NCBI RefSeq assembly: GCF_021018805.1
Contig: NW_026960607.1
Span: 1,304,501 to 1,368,500 of the forward strand
Length of the DNA: 64,000 bases
Direction of reading: 5' to 3'
From: Prinia subflava
Lineage: Eukaryota; Chordata; Aves; Passeriformes; Cisticolidae
Part shown: piece after piece, positions 38,703 to 50,694 of the stretch
How the letters are laid out: each line of letters opens with the position of its first letter
Numbering within the stretch: position 1 is the first letter of the stretch
Program-made: the position numbers and the translations under genes
The notes under the pieces: generated by a model
Told to the model about the DNA's origin: nothing
Database searches by the model: none
The model's input: the letters and a program-made list of their open reading frames with translations, nothing else

Positions 38703-39235
38703 TTGTGATAGAAGTGACATTAAAGACAATCTAGTTCCAATCCTCCTGCCATGGACAGGGACACCTGCCAGTGGATTGGGTTGTTCAAAGCCCCATCCAA
38801 CATGATCTTGAGCACTTCTAAGGATGCAGCATCCATAACTGGTAATTTCAGTGTCTCACCACCCTCAGAGTAAAGAATTTTTTCCTATTATTTAACCTAA
38901 ACCTAAACTCTTTCAGTTTATAACCATTCTCGTTTTCCTGTCACTGCAAGCCCTTGTAAGAAGTCACCTCTAGCTCTCTGGCAGGCCCTCTTTAGATACT
39001 GGAAGGCTGCTCTAAGATCTCTCTGCAACCTGCTCTTCTCCAGGCTGAACAACACCAACTTTCCCAGCCTGTCCTCATACAGGAATTGCTCCAGGCCCCT
39101 GATTATCTTTGTGGATGTCTTCCAGAGCCAGTCAAGCAGCACCATCTCTCTCATGCGCTTTCTTATATCTTCATGTTCTGCTTCCCTGAATGATCTGATC
39201 ACCAGCTTCAAGACTAAAGGCACTTGGAGGCCGAT
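38703..39235 (-). repeat. CR1 LINE 3' fragment
   Basis: Reverse complement of the CR1 3' end. Landmarks are tctagttccaatcctcctgc, gccatggacagggacacctg, tgttcaaagccccatccaac, cctcagagtaaagaat and cttctccaggctgaacaaca. About 530 bp, older and more diverged than a young CR1. Confidence 0.9.
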
Positions 39236-42200
39236 TTAGCTATTGGCTCAGGCCAATACAAGGCCTAATGTTTAGATTCTCCGCTATTCAGCAATATTCA
39301 CAAGCCAAAGGAAAGCATGGGATCTTCTCACTGCACGGAAGAGTTTAGGTAGTATTAATAAGAGTCACAAAACAGAATGATGAATGATGAATGACTTGCT
39401 GCATCAGTGTTCACCAGAACTGATGAAATTCAGAGCTCCTAGAAAAATCAACCATCTAACCAAAAAGCAAACAAACCCCCAAATCAAAACACATACATTC
39501 GCAGGATAACTGTCTTCTCCAGATACATCTCAGGACTGACATCCAGAAACTATATTGTGTCTACATTAAGTAAATAACGTTTGTTTTTTTTTTTTTAAAT
39601 GGAGGAACTGTGACAAATCCTATCCTTGCCATACTTTTATTCTCTATATACATGGACAGAATTTTTTCTGAAGTAGGTAGGATATCAAGATTCAAACTCC
39701 TATTTTTCTGGATTTAAACCAAAAAAAAAATACTCTAAACCTTGGATTAAAGAGGAACCTGGACTCAAACTCTTCTTGGTTCTTCTGTTGAAGGCGTTGC
39801 CTACGCAAACATACCACAGGTATTCAACAGCCCTGCACAGCAGGCCAAAGAGATAAGCATGCCTTCCCTTCTGAGGCAGTACAGCTTTTCAGCTTTACAA
39901 AATGTAACTCCACAGATTAGCACAAGACAACCTTCTATGTGTAAAGCAGAATAGCAACCTCTCATATCCCCTAAAAGTATCCTCAAGACACTAACAGAAA
40001 GGCCAGCTGGTGATGTTATATGTTGTGAGTTCAATAAACTGTACACTTCAGGAAATGACTCCACTAAAATGGATGGTTTTCTGCTCCTAATACTGACCAT
40101 ATCAAAAAGGAAAATGTTAGTAGTCCTGTCAATCAGTTTTGAAATAAAATTGCTTGCTTTGGTAACCTTTAGCCTTACAAAGAGCTTCAAAAATCTCTCT
40201 CCCATGTTTTCCCTTCAATAATAAATATGACAATAATAAATGGACCCTTTTTGCTGTCCAGAGTCTTTTAAATCACAGTCCTAAATAAAACAAAATGCTG
40301 GGCTAAGGAAATAAGATCACAGAATGAAGTGAGTGTAATTTTAAAATTAAGTAACCATGGGTAGAATTCCTTTTCTTAAGTGGAAGTCTCTAGCACACTA
40401 TGGGAGACCAAAATAATCATAAATATTTACACCATTTCTCGGGAAGCCTTAATAACCCCTTTGTTTGCAGCAGCTCTTTGAAAATTATGCTGTATAAAAG
40501 AGAATAATAATGAACCTTTTACTCCATATTTATTTCTAACCTTCAGGTATAGAGGCTTGGTGCTGCATTCAAGTGACATTTAGGTTTATAAAGCTGTGCT
40601 AATGCACGGTCTCACAGTTCCAAGAATATGACCCTGAGCTTTTCCACTACACATTTTTCTGAATAACCACCTATTTCCCTTTTCATACATGTCTCCCAAC
40701 CTTTACATTGAATTTATTATTTCAGTTTGGGGGCATCTAATTCCAGATACTTTGAGTCCCAAAATTTTGGGTTACTGTGGCGGGAAGACAAACTCATGTT
40801 TTACTCTTAGAGTTATAACACAATTGCACCTGGCCAGCATCTGTCTGCCTCCAGTAAGTACTTCAAGCCTAATAGAAACACCTCTTTCCATTAGTCTATT
40901 TAAGTCAAGCTAAATGTCAGAAAGTGAAGAGTTTTAACCATTTGTGAAAGCGTAAATTCATGTAAGACCAGACATCTCACCAGCCTGAATTGTTTGCAGC
41001 CACTTGTATCCTGTATTGCATTCCCATAAATGGAAAACAAATATAAAACTTTAAAAAACTTTCCTCCTCCTTTGCTATATCCTTGTTTTTCCTGTGAGAA
41101 AAGGCAAAGGCTTCACATCTTTGAGGATTTAATGTGTGAACACAGACGTTCACAAATCAGGTTTCACTTGTACGACCTGTGAGTTTCAGCATCCTTACCA
41201 TCAGCTGATAGTGTCAGCCAGTCTAATCCTGAGACCTTTACCCTCCTCTCTTTCTCCTCTCTACTCCCACATTACTGACTGACTATTTCCTCTACAAAAG
41301 CATTAATGTACAATAATTACTGGGGAGATTTTTGCCACCTTACATTCTGACCAGAACTTATTCCCAAATAAGCCCTCTCTCAGCTTTAGAAATAGCAACA
41401 GAGTTCTCACTATTCATTCTCTAAAACTTTCAATCTATTTTATCAATATAAAACTCTATCATCTTTGCAAAGACAATGAAAATTCCTTTTAAAAACTCCT
41501 AAGTAATGCACCACAGCATGCAAAGAAGATCCACATGTTCCCTCTGTGTGGTAAAGAGGTTTTGGCATTGCTGTAAGACAAACCAAGTGAAAGATTTCAT
41601 AAAACTAATCAGTATTTAACATGATGGGAAACCATGTTGATAAATCTGTACTGTAAAATTGTAGAACCATTTAAGAGTAAAATTCATAACACTAATTTTA
41701 CACCAAGAAGCAAATCAGCTCAGTTTAGACCTAGAGAAAAGTAGAAGAAATGTTAAGGTTACATTCTAATTTAGTACAGCTAGCCTTATGCTCTATAGGA
41801 ATTTACAATAATACTGCACATAGAAAAGGTTGTAACAATCATTCATAAATTATGAAGTCTTTCATATCAAAACTATATGCATTACAAGTCTAATATCCTT
41901 TCTCTTCCCTGGTCATAATGATGCTTTCATTACATCACCATTTCCTAGATTTATTTTTCATTTAATAAGGAACATGTCACTTTCTCTGTAGCAGAGATAC
42001 TGGAACAGAGAGAATGAACATTTCTGCTAACCCTTACACAAACAAGGTGTATTACACTTAACTTTTCACATAAGAACCCCTGTGATTATGGAAAGATCAT
42101 TCTGGGAATAAAACAAGGATCAAAATTTTGGTAATTTGCTAAAATTATTAAGATCACAGAAAAGCATCCATTTACAATCCGATAAAGTAGGGGATGAAAT

Positions 42201-42592
42201 GCAGATTGTTTCTGGAATGCTCCTCATTGTCTTGCCAAAAAGGAAAGTAATAGCTCAGGAAAGTAGCCCATATTCCAGGTACAGGGTGAACACTACACTA
42301 TAATTGCTAATGAATCAAACATAATCCTGTGAGAAATTGCTACATTGTTTAGGATTTTGTCTGAGAAGTAACTGGCATTTTAACATACGTTCCTTGAAAA
42401 CTGATTTAAACAAGAAAAATAAAACGAGCTTGCATGTCTTCTAAAAGAAAAATGCTATAAATGCCTTCCTTTGTGATTATTGCTGCTCTACTGTTTAAAA
42501 AGTGAAATTAAGTCTTTTTAATCAAGTCGCTTCATATACATCCACAGATGCAAAGGATCATTAGGCTCTCCCAAATGATGAGGAAGTCTAGA
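39236..42592. other. Unique AT-rich DNA, no gene seen
   Basis: The longest frame is 134 codons on the minus strand (39801-40205) and has no recognisable domain. No other feature seen. Confidence 0.45.
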
Positions 42593-42597
42593 TCATA

Positions 42598-43409
42598 TGT
42601 CTTGGTTTGAAAGACAGGTATCTGCTAGGAAGAGGGCAGGACCTCCCTAGAGATAGAGAATTCAAATCCCCTCCCTCCAAATTATTCTAATTTAGAAAAT
42701 TAAAGGGGCTTTCAGGCAGAGGTATGGGGATAGGAATAACAGTTCTTTACTAGTACATATGACAAAACAAACAAACAACAGCTACATCATTAATAATAAA
42801 CATAACCAGGAACCTCGAGGGCTTTCTTTCACAAAAGCCCAGGGCAGTTTGATCTCGGTGCCCCTGCAGGACTCCGAGAGGCCAAGCTAGAAGGGTGGAA
42901 AGTCCCGGGCTGGTGGAGGAGATCAGATGCACTGCGCTGGTAGCTGGAGCAGCAGGGGTGTCCTGGCAGGGTTGGGCAGTGCAGGGCTACAGAGTAGCAG
43001 GAAAACCTCAAAGCCCCTAAGAAGCAGTGGCGGTGGGGGGAGGGCCGGAGAAAGGCGAGCTCAGGATTCCTGGGTACACGAGCAGATGATGGTAGATTTC
43101 CTAGGACGAGATGGAGTGATAGCCATGAACTCTTCTTGCAGTGAGGGGCAGCTTGACTGTCCTCCTCGATGCCAAGAGCGAGAGAGAGCAACTGCCCCTC
43201 TAGCTCTGTCTTTTACCTTTCTCAAAGCTCATGTTATCTCCCCCCTCTGAGGGAAGCTCCCGGAGACCCCAAAACAATAGGTGTAGCCTTGTGCTGCCAT
43301 CTCCTTCGACTACTCCCTTTTTTCTGGTTAAGCACTGTCATTAAGTTTTCCTAGCGACTTATGGGAAAAAAATCTGTAAGTGAAAAAGAGGCAAATCTAA
43401 CCCCCAACA
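42598..43409 (-). mobile_element. Solo LTR, ERVL-like
   Basis: 812 bp from tgtcttggtttgaaag to taacccccaaca, flanked by the 5-bp duplication tcata at 42593-42597 and 43410-43414. Shared blocks with 46354 onward (gacaggtatctg, ccctccctccaaattatt, aataggaataacagttcttt) show it is the same family as the outermost LTR of the nest. Read on the minus strand, a taaagaactgttattcc block sits just before the end, as expected for R/U5, so minus is the likely sense. The 107- and 120-codon frames inside are LTR-derived. Confidence 0.8.
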
Positions 43410-43414
43410 TCATA

Positions 43415-46348
43415 TTAGAAAGATCACGGATGTGACACATTTGTTATTCCCTTGATATTATTTGCTTCCGAATGACTAATGCAAGAGTTTGCACATCAGT
43501 GTTTTCATTTTCCATCTGAGAATGCAACCAATATGTATCATCAATTGCAAAATCAATTGTTCAGAATACATGCCAAGAGGAGGCCACAAAAAGATCTGAA
43601 TTACTTTTTGCTCTGAATTGCGCTTATGCCATGTAACAGTGATGCCTTGTACTTCGTAGATTATAACATATTTAATTTACTCATTCAGTTACAGTAACTC
43701 ATTTAGTAACATTAAGCACTATGCAGGAGAATTAATGTGTTAATATTTCATGAAAACTTGGTTAATTAGGAATTTATTGCTTTAGGGTTGGGGGTTTTTT
43801 GTTTCATCTCTGTGCACAGGCTGTGAGCCTGGTTCCTGGGAACTACACTCACTGCCATGTAGCATGGGCAGAGCAATACTGGTTACTGTGATGATTTTGA
43901 TATTTATATAAAGCAGCTAGATCAAGTGGTGATGTGACTGTCCTCTAATGTACCAACATACATGGATTACAACATTTAAGCACGAAAAAGGGTATGAGCT
44001 AAATAAAGCTGCCGCTCTTACATATAACTGACTACATTCGCATTCACTAAACTGCTCCCTGATGCTTATATGTCATAGGATAAGCCTAGAGAGCCCTAAA
44101 CTGTGGTTACAGAAGTCACCTGCCACACCCATCCTAGCAGAAATTACTGGCTGTGCATGTCAGTGATGCTGGGCAGAAACAGAAACCTTTCCCTCAGCTG
44201 TGCAAACACAGCTCAGTCACTTTGTAAAATACTAAGTGAGCAGAGAAGCTTCAGCAAAGAGCAGCTAAGAGCTCCAGTGAGGTCCATAAACCAGGAACAC
44301 CCAAGAGTGTTCCAAGACTCTGTTACCATGCAGCATCACAGTCCTTTACACAGACTGCTGAAATCACTTAAGATTATGCTGCCTCTCTAAAACAAATAGT
44401 TGACTTACTAGTCCTCTGATTCTTCTTTGCAATTTGTTTTCACTTGCTTATTCAGGCACAGTGAAAATATGAGATCTCCATTAAAGCCATTATAAACAAC
44501 ATTTTTTGCTTGATCTCATTAATGAGCTCTTCATTCGTGTAAAGGATTGCTAGTTGGTAGTGGCTTACCAGGAAGAATAAAAAAAGTGATTGTTTTAATG
44601 GTTCTACAATCGAGCATAAAGAAATGCTGGTGAAGTTTTTCTCCAAAGTTAGACTCTTTAAAAACCCAAAATTATAACAAAGGACATTTCTGTGTTTATG
44701 CATGTGTGTGTATTTGTATGCAATGGTAGTTGTAGGAAGTACTTTCAAGCACTGAAATATACATATCTAGCGTGCATAAATTAATGTTATAGCACTTTTG
44801 TGTACATGCCAGGAATGGTACAAGCAGAAAAAATGACATTAATATGTTTTATTTGATTAGTATTGGCATAAAAACATCAAATTACCATTTGTTTCCTTTA
44901 TGAAACCCAAGACTTAAGTGGAAATCTAACATAATATATTTACACCCAAGGAAAGTAAACATGTAAGTTAGCACTAAAACAAGTTACAATAAAAATTATA
45001 AGAAAGTACCTTTTACTATGAAATATTATCTGCGGTAAAAATATTTTTAGGGAAAATATGCAAAAAAAAAAAACAACATGCTTTCTGATGAAAACCATGA
45101 TTTTAATCGCATCTGTTTATGCAAGATGTCAAAGAAGCTATTATACTTGAAAGAGGAATATAATTATTATAATTATTCTATTACTTTTTTCCAACTCTGT
45201 GTACCATTATTACATTTAGATAAATATAAGAGTTTTAAGCACAACCAATATTTCATAGAAAATTTTTATTTAATGCAATGAAGAACACAAAATATAACAT
45301 TTTCTCCAAGTATCTTCTGAAAACAACCATAATGTCACATTAATATTCACAGCTCTGACATTCAGTATTCAATCATTTAAATCCTTGCTTCCTTTTCAAA
45401 AGCAAGACATAGGCTCTTGCTGTCTTGCTATAGCACCTTGGACCCAGAATAACCTCCTTTCACTCACATGCCACCTCCTTTCACTTCATGACCACTGCAG
45501 TTTGTTTTCTGACACTTCTATACACTGGGCATCCTGTCGACCTGGCTACTCACCTTTCAGAAGGCTGCAAAACCTCATACACAAGACTAAAAAAACCCTG
45601 GCATACACTGCATTTGCAGTTCTTCAGATAATTCAGTTTGTCTTGCAGGTAGTACTTTTTGCATGCAAGTTTAGCCTTATCAAGAGAGCTCAAGAAGTTT
45701 AGTGGAAAATTCCTTCTCTTCTTTGACATATGAAAGAATAAAATGGTTAATACTTTTATTAACCAAAATAAACCAAAATAATTTTAAAACCAAATAAAAA
45801 TGGTTAATACTTTTAAAAAGTGTAGTCTATATACTAAAATCCAGCAGGATTTTAGCAACCTATTTTATACCTTTATATTGCTGTTAATGAGAATTAGCAT
45901 GGAGAAAAAGAGAGGCTCATATTTTTAGCCAATTAGCATGACAGGTAACACAGTAGGAATTCAGTTTGTGGCCCTAAATTGTAGCGAAGAAAGTGCTTTT
46001 GACATCAGCATCCCTGAAATAAGCCTCAAGGCAAAGCTCATTTGTAAGCATAGTTGAATAAGATGCTAATACATAAAACAGTGCATGCCAGACATTGTTT
46101 TTATTATTTTTATCAATCTACTGCCCTGACAAAAAGCCTGGTTAGTAAACAAGGTTTGTGGCTTAGAAATTCTAAATTTGAAATGTGTACGTCTTGTTAG
46201 TGTATTTTAAATTCCTTTCAGTTCTGCTGGCTAATACATACAAGACCCAGTATCAACAAATCCTTTCTACAGGTTACACAATTTATTTTTTCCCAGAAAA
46301 ACTGAGAAAATATAAGAAACAGAGTACAGACCTGTATTAATTAGCTAA
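43415..46348. other. Unique AT-rich DNA, no gene seen
   Basis: No recognisable gene or repeat. A frame of 105 codons at 45385-45702 has no known domain. Confidence 0.45.
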
Positions 46349-47066
46349 ATAAGTGTCTTGGTTTGGAAAGACAGGTATCTGTCAGGGGAAACTGGAGTTT
46401 CCCTTGGAATGGAGAATGTAAAAACCCCCTCCCTCCAAATTATTGCAATTTTGCAATTAGGAGCTTTCAGGCAAAAATATGGGAATAGGAATAACAGTTC
46501 TTTACAAAGAATATTAAAAAAAAATACAAATGCAGTAGTACAAAAAACAAACAAGCAAACAAACAAAAGTCCTAGAAAACCCTGACAGAGTCAGAGATAT
46601 GACCTGACACCCTGTTGTCAGGGTTGGAAGCAGTCCAAATAAGTCCTCCTGGAGTAACAGATGTTGTTCTGTGAAGTAGAGATGATTCTGTAGAGAAAAG
46701 GGTCCAGTGCTGGCAAGATGGGTCAGTGGAAAAACCAGCTGCCCTAGTCTTTGGGATTGCGGGTTTTATGCTGGTGGAAAGGCTTTGGCTCCTCCCACTG
46801 AGTGGAGCATCTCACAATGGAATGAAGTAATGTTGTCAGTCATGTGAGAGGCCTTGAATGGCCCATTTGTCAGCGTAGGAAAACATATAACCACACAAAG
46901 GCGATCATATGCAGTTTTTTATTAGAGCGTGTGGGACACAGGGACGGCGAGACGCCCAAATCTTGTGCCCGAGGATACAATGTTGCTTTGTGATTTTATA
47001 CCTTCAAGTTACACATACGTTAACTAGCACCCACCCCTAGCTACTGGCTCCCTAATTCTTAGTTAC

Positions 47067-47486
47067 TGTTATAAATGCCAGGACAATTTATTACCAAATT
47101 CAATAATTTGGTTTATTAAAATTCAAATCACAAAATTTGGAATCAAATTACAGAATTTTAAGTAATAAAAAACAAAACAAAACCCCACAAACAGCGACAC
47201 TTACTTGACAGAATTTCTCCCGGGAAAAAATGAGTCAAGGGTGACCCAGAGACACGGACCCTGGCAGTCGGAGTCTCTAGCTGGGTTCACACCTTGCCCA
47301 CCTAGAGGCTTAACTTAAATACCCTTAATTTCACCCTCGGCAGCCTTTCTCCCATTGTTTCCACTAAGCACCGGCCATTAACTTTGTTTATACTAAATCC
47401 CGAAAGGGTCCCCTGGCCCATTCAAATGCTAATGTCCAGAGTTAGTCCTTGCTTTGAGTAATTTAACCGTCGTAGAAGTGTGTGAT
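47067..47486 (-). repeat. 3' LTR of copy 2, U3-end to U5 part
   Basis: 420 bp homologous to 59189-59604. With 53557-53865 it makes one LTR of about 729 bp. Against the 5' LTR I count roughly four substitutions and a 4-base length difference in an A-rich run, so copy 2 is somewhat older than its inner provirus. The last six bases, tgtgat (47481-47486), are the left target duplication of the inner element. Confidence 0.88.
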
Positions 47487-47812
47487 TATTGGCGATTGAT
47501 GAGAGACGGGAAGACTGATTCGGTGATCAGAATTCGATTTTACTCAGGTTTTCCAAAAGCTTATATACTATTTCAGACAGGTTAATCATTTCTACTACAA
47601 TAATCAGGTTAAAAATCACACAGAAAACTCATGCATTTTACAACAACTCTTTGCTTGCAGAAGTTGATTGAATCTTCTCTCTTCCCGTAAGCAGGTGTAA
47701 TCCCATCTCCTGTAATTTTCACAGTTCTGTTTGTTCCTGCCATGGCATCTTGGTTATCAAACCAGATATGCTAATCAAGTCTGTTTGACTCTCTGTCTTG
47801 TGTATTCCCAGA
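47487..47812 (-). repeat. 3' LTR of betaretrovirus-like provirus
   Basis: 326 bp. On the minus strand it runs from tctgggaatacac to atcgccaata, so the ends are TC...TA, not the usual TG...CA. A TATA-like element is at 47560-47567 and a variant poly(A) signal agtaaa at 47539-47544. No difference from 53225-53550 was seen. Confidence 0.92.
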
Positions 47813-47824
47813 TCTCCCCCTTCT
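47813..47824 (-). promoter_or_regulatory. Polypurine tract of betaretrovirus-like provirus
   Basis: agaagggggaga on the minus strand, directly abutting the 3' LTR. Confidence 0.85.
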
Positions 47825-48030
47825 GTATTAACCAAGAATACCCCCTTGATGGCTTTATTAACTAATCTCTGCACACATTGAAGCAAGCAAGGTATCATAA
47901 CTAATACAATTATTATTAAAATCATTACATGCATTCCTATCCTAAGAAAATCTTTTAGCCAGGGTGTCAAACCCCAGCCACTAAACAGGTTATCTAGCCA
48001 AGATCCAGATTCTACCTTTAGTTTAAACAC
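47813..48030 (-). pseudogene. env: env relic: transmembrane anchor and tail
   Basis: A minus-strand frame whose first 70 or so codons read as the end of a retroviral transmembrane subunit: SWLDNLFSGWG and PWLKDFLRIGM, then a membrane span (VMILIIIVLVMIPCLLQC) and a short cytoplasmic tail. The frame then runs through the polypurine tract into U3 and stops at 47719. Surface subunit, fusion peptide and heptad repeats are missing. The start ATG is only the first in the open frame, and the true upstream join is lost. Nothing here could work as an envelope. Confidence 0.7.
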
Positions 48031-48315
48031 ACTGTAAAATATAAGGAATAATTATAACAATACATAATATAATGTCTAATACAAGAAAGCTTATTTTAAC
48101 TAAATTTCTAATTTATTTATGGAGTCTTTAGCTTCTTAGGAGTTTATTCAGCTGTTCAAAACTATCATCTGTTTGCAGGTTTTACACTTTCTTATAGGGC
48201 TGAGGCTTCACGATTTTGCAACATAAACTGAATCTGTTACTAGATTAAAAGGAAGAGAAAAATTTTTGAAAAGCTCTGACAGCAGTAGCAAGTTGAATAA
48301 TTTGACGGGATTCAA
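48031..48315 (-). other. Deletion scar: RNase H fragment and env-region debris
   Basis: Around 48220-48310 the minus strand carries a second piece of RNase H coding sequence with a frameshift (RQIIQLATAVRAFQKF in one frame, then SLPFNLVTDS in the next). Between it and the env relic the sequence is full of stops. This is where the integrase C-terminus and env should be, so a deletion or template switch joined pol to debris. Confidence 0.65.
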
Positions 48316-50694
48316 GTCTGTCATTGAACAATTTAAGAAACTAAAAACATACAAGGCTTTGCATAATCTTTCCGCAGGAGTATCCTCGGCTCCCCCTTTT
48401 TGTTGTAACAGAAGACGTTTGAGAGAGCAATGGGCTCGTTCTATAATTGATTGTCCTGTGGGTGAGTGAGCTATGCCCCTTTTGTGGGTGATACCCCATA
48501 ATGAGAAGAAGTTTGCAACTCTACGGGAAATATATGCGGGTCCATTATCTGTCTTAATCTGTTGCGGAATTCCTAAGGTGGCAAAGGCAGCAGCGAAATG
48601 ACGGCAGGCGTCTTTCCCTGTCTCTCCCGTGTGAGCTGAGGCAAACAGAGCACCTGAAAAGGTATCAATAGAAGCATGCACGAATTTCAAGCGGCCGAAT
48701 TCAGGAATGTGTGTCACATCTGTCTGCCAAATTTGTAGGCTCTGTAGACCTCTTGGGTTGACCCCTGTGTTCACATTAGGAAGTGTGCAACGCTGACAGT
48801 CAGGGCATATAGAAATGATATTAGAGGCTTGTGCTGGAGTTAATTTAAAAAGTCTTACCAAAGCCCCAGCATTTTGGTGAAAAAAGGAGTGACTCAGTTT
48901 AGCTTGCTCTATTTTGTTAGGCAAAACATGCTGCACTGATAAGGTTAACAAGTCTGCCTGGGCGTTACCTTCAGTGAGAAAGGCGGGTAGATTGGAATGT
49001 GACCTGATATGCATCACAAAGTAAGGAGCTGTCCTTTGGTCTAACAGGGAGACCAACAGTTTTAACCAGGAAAAAAGAATGTCATTTTTAACATTTTTCA
49101 AAACAGAATTCTCTGCTCTCTGTACAATACCTGAAACATATGCGTAGTCAGTAATCAGATTAAAAGGTGTGCTGAATTTCTGAAACACTCTGACAACAGC
49201 AGCTAATTCCACTATTTGTGGAGACCCTTCAACCACAGCAATATCAGATTGCCAAGTTCCAGTTTCAGGGTCCCTCCATACAATCACTGATTTACGGGTT
49301 TTCCCAGACCCATCTGTGAATATTGTCATAGCTTGCAAGGGAGTCTCACTTCTCTTTGGCTTGGGGATTAAATTAAAAGACGAACTTAATAATTTGTGTT
49401 TAGGCGGATGGATAGATATCTGCCCTGGGTAATTTGTTAAAGCAATTTGCAATTTTTCAGACATCTGTAGCAACCAATTCAAATAAAACATTGTGAGAGG
49501 TAGATAGATAATATCAAAATCTTTCCCAGCCAAAGAGGTCAGTCTTTGCCGAGCCTTGACAATCAACATGGCCATAAGTTCATCTTGCATGGAAATAGTC
49601 TTGGGCATATTGTTAGGCAAAAAGACCCATTCGATAATTAGAAGAGGATCTGGTTTTTCTGAGTCCCACTGAAATATTAATGCATAAGGCTGTTTATTAG
49701 GATTCAGAATAATTAGCCACAAAGGCAATTCTGGAGCCCACCTAGCTGATTGCCTTTGAGAGATAGCATCAGCTACTTTTTGAAGCGCAATTTGTGCTTC
49801 TTTGTTTAAGTGTCTGGGTGATAAGAGGTTAGGCTCTCCTCCCAGGAGGGCAAACAATGGCTCTAAATCTGCATTTGAAATCCCAAGCAAGGGACGGACC
49901 CAATTTATTGTTCCTAGCAACTTCTGTGCATCATGTAAAGTTTTGATTTCAGTTGAGATTTGCAAGGGTTGTGCAGAAATAGAATGCATGCTTATTCGCC
50001 AGCCCAAATATTTCCAGGGAGATGTCTTTTGAACCTTTTCAGAAGCAATGGTGAGGCCTGCTGAGGTAACAGCTTGGCAGACAGCCTGCACTGCTTCCTC
50101 CATATGACCCACGGTTTCTGCAGAAATAAGAATGTCATCCATATAATGATAAAAGAGAACATCAGGCATTTGTTCCCGTATCGGGCTCAGGGTTTTTGCC
50201 ACGTACCACTGACACAAAATTGGGCTATTTCGCATTCCTTGGGGAAGTGATAACCAATGATATCGATTTAGAGGTGCCTGCATATTAATGCTCGGCACAG
50301 AAAAGCTAAATTTGGGTGCATCATCTCGATGCAGAGGAATGTCAAAAAAACAATCCTTTAAATCAATTACTGTTAAATGCCAATTTCTAGGAATCATAGA
50401 AGGGGAAGGGAGGCCTGGCTGTAGGGGCCCCATTCCCTCAATTACCTCGTTTATTTTCCTCAAGTCATGCAATAGCCTCCACCCCCCAGACCGCTTTTTG
50501 ATTACAAACACCGGTGAATTCCAAGGGCTATTAGATGGGACTATGTGTCCCTTTTCCAGCTGTACCTTTACAAGTTCTTGTAAAATGCGCAGTTTTTCTA
50601 ATGACATGGGCCATTGGTCTACCCAAACTGGATCAGAGGATTTCCAAGTCAGTTTGGGGGTCTCGCGCGCCCCAATGACCCTTATACAAAATTT
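48208..50694 (-). CDS. pol: Pol: RT, RNase H, integrase without C-terminal domain
   Basis: Makes proviral DNA and would integrate it. It is translated as a Gag-Pro-Pol fusion by -1 frameshifting at 50688-50694. Residue numbers here count from the open-frame ATG at 50739. Reverse transcriptase has IDLKD (Asp126), LPQG and YMDD (199-202). RNase H has TDGSG (Asp476), Glu511, Asp531 and Asp596. Integrase has HHCC (His617, His621, Cys645, Cys648) and a D,D-35-E triad (Asp674, Asp731, Glu767). After about residue 810 integrase sequence stops. The last 30 or so residues (FKNFSLPFNLVTDSVYV) resemble this protein's own RNase H around 519-535, so a second RNase H fragment was joined there. The integrase C-terminal domain is therefore absent. 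All visible active-site residues are intact. Confidence 0.92.
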   Translation of the reverse strand, partial: KFCIRVIGARETPKLTWKSSDPVWVDQWPMSLEKLRILQELVKVQLEKGHIVPSNSPWNSPVFVIKKRSGGWRLLHDLRKINEVIEGMGPLQPGLPSPSMIPRNWHLTVIDLKDCFFDIPLHRDDAPKFSFSVPSINMQAPLNRYHWLSLPQGMRNSPILCQWYVAKTLSPIREQMPDVLFYHYMDDILISAETVGHMEEAVQAVCQAVTSAGLTIASEKVQKTSPWKYLGWRISMHSISAQPLQISTEIKTLHDAQKLLGTINWVRPLLGISNADLEPLFALLGGEPNLLSPRHLNKEAQIALQKVADAISQRQSARWAPELPLWLIILNPNKQPYALIFQWDSEKPDPLLIIEWVFLPNNMPKTISMQDELMAMLIVKARQRLTSLAGKDFDIIYLPLTMFYLNWLLQMSEKLQIALTNYPGQISIHPPKHKLLSSSFNLIPKPKRSETPLQAMTIFTDGSGKTRKSVIVWRDPETGTWQSDIAVVEGSPQIVELAAVVRVFQKFSTPFNLITDYAYVSGIVQRAENSVLKNVKNDILFSWLKLLVSLLDQRTAPYFVMHIRSHSNLPAFLTEGNAQADLLTLSVQHVLPNKIEQAKLSHSFFHQNAGALVRLFKLTPAQASNIISICPDCQRCTLPNVNTGVNPRGLQSLQIWQTDVTHIPEFGRLKFVHASIDTFSGALFASAHTGETGKDACRHFAAAFATLGIPQQIKTDNGPAYISRRVANFFSLWGITHKRGIAHSPTGQSIIERAHCSLKRLLLQQKGGAEDTPAERLCKALYVFSFLNCSMTDLNPVKLFNLLLLSELFKNFSLPFNLVTDSVYVAKS

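Noticed and set aside
39801..40205. 134-codon minus-strand frame
   Set aside because: No recognisable domain or splice context. Composition is the same as the surrounding non-coding DNA.
42829..43250. 107- and 120-codon frames on opposite strands
   Set aside because: They lie within the solo LTR at 42598-43409.
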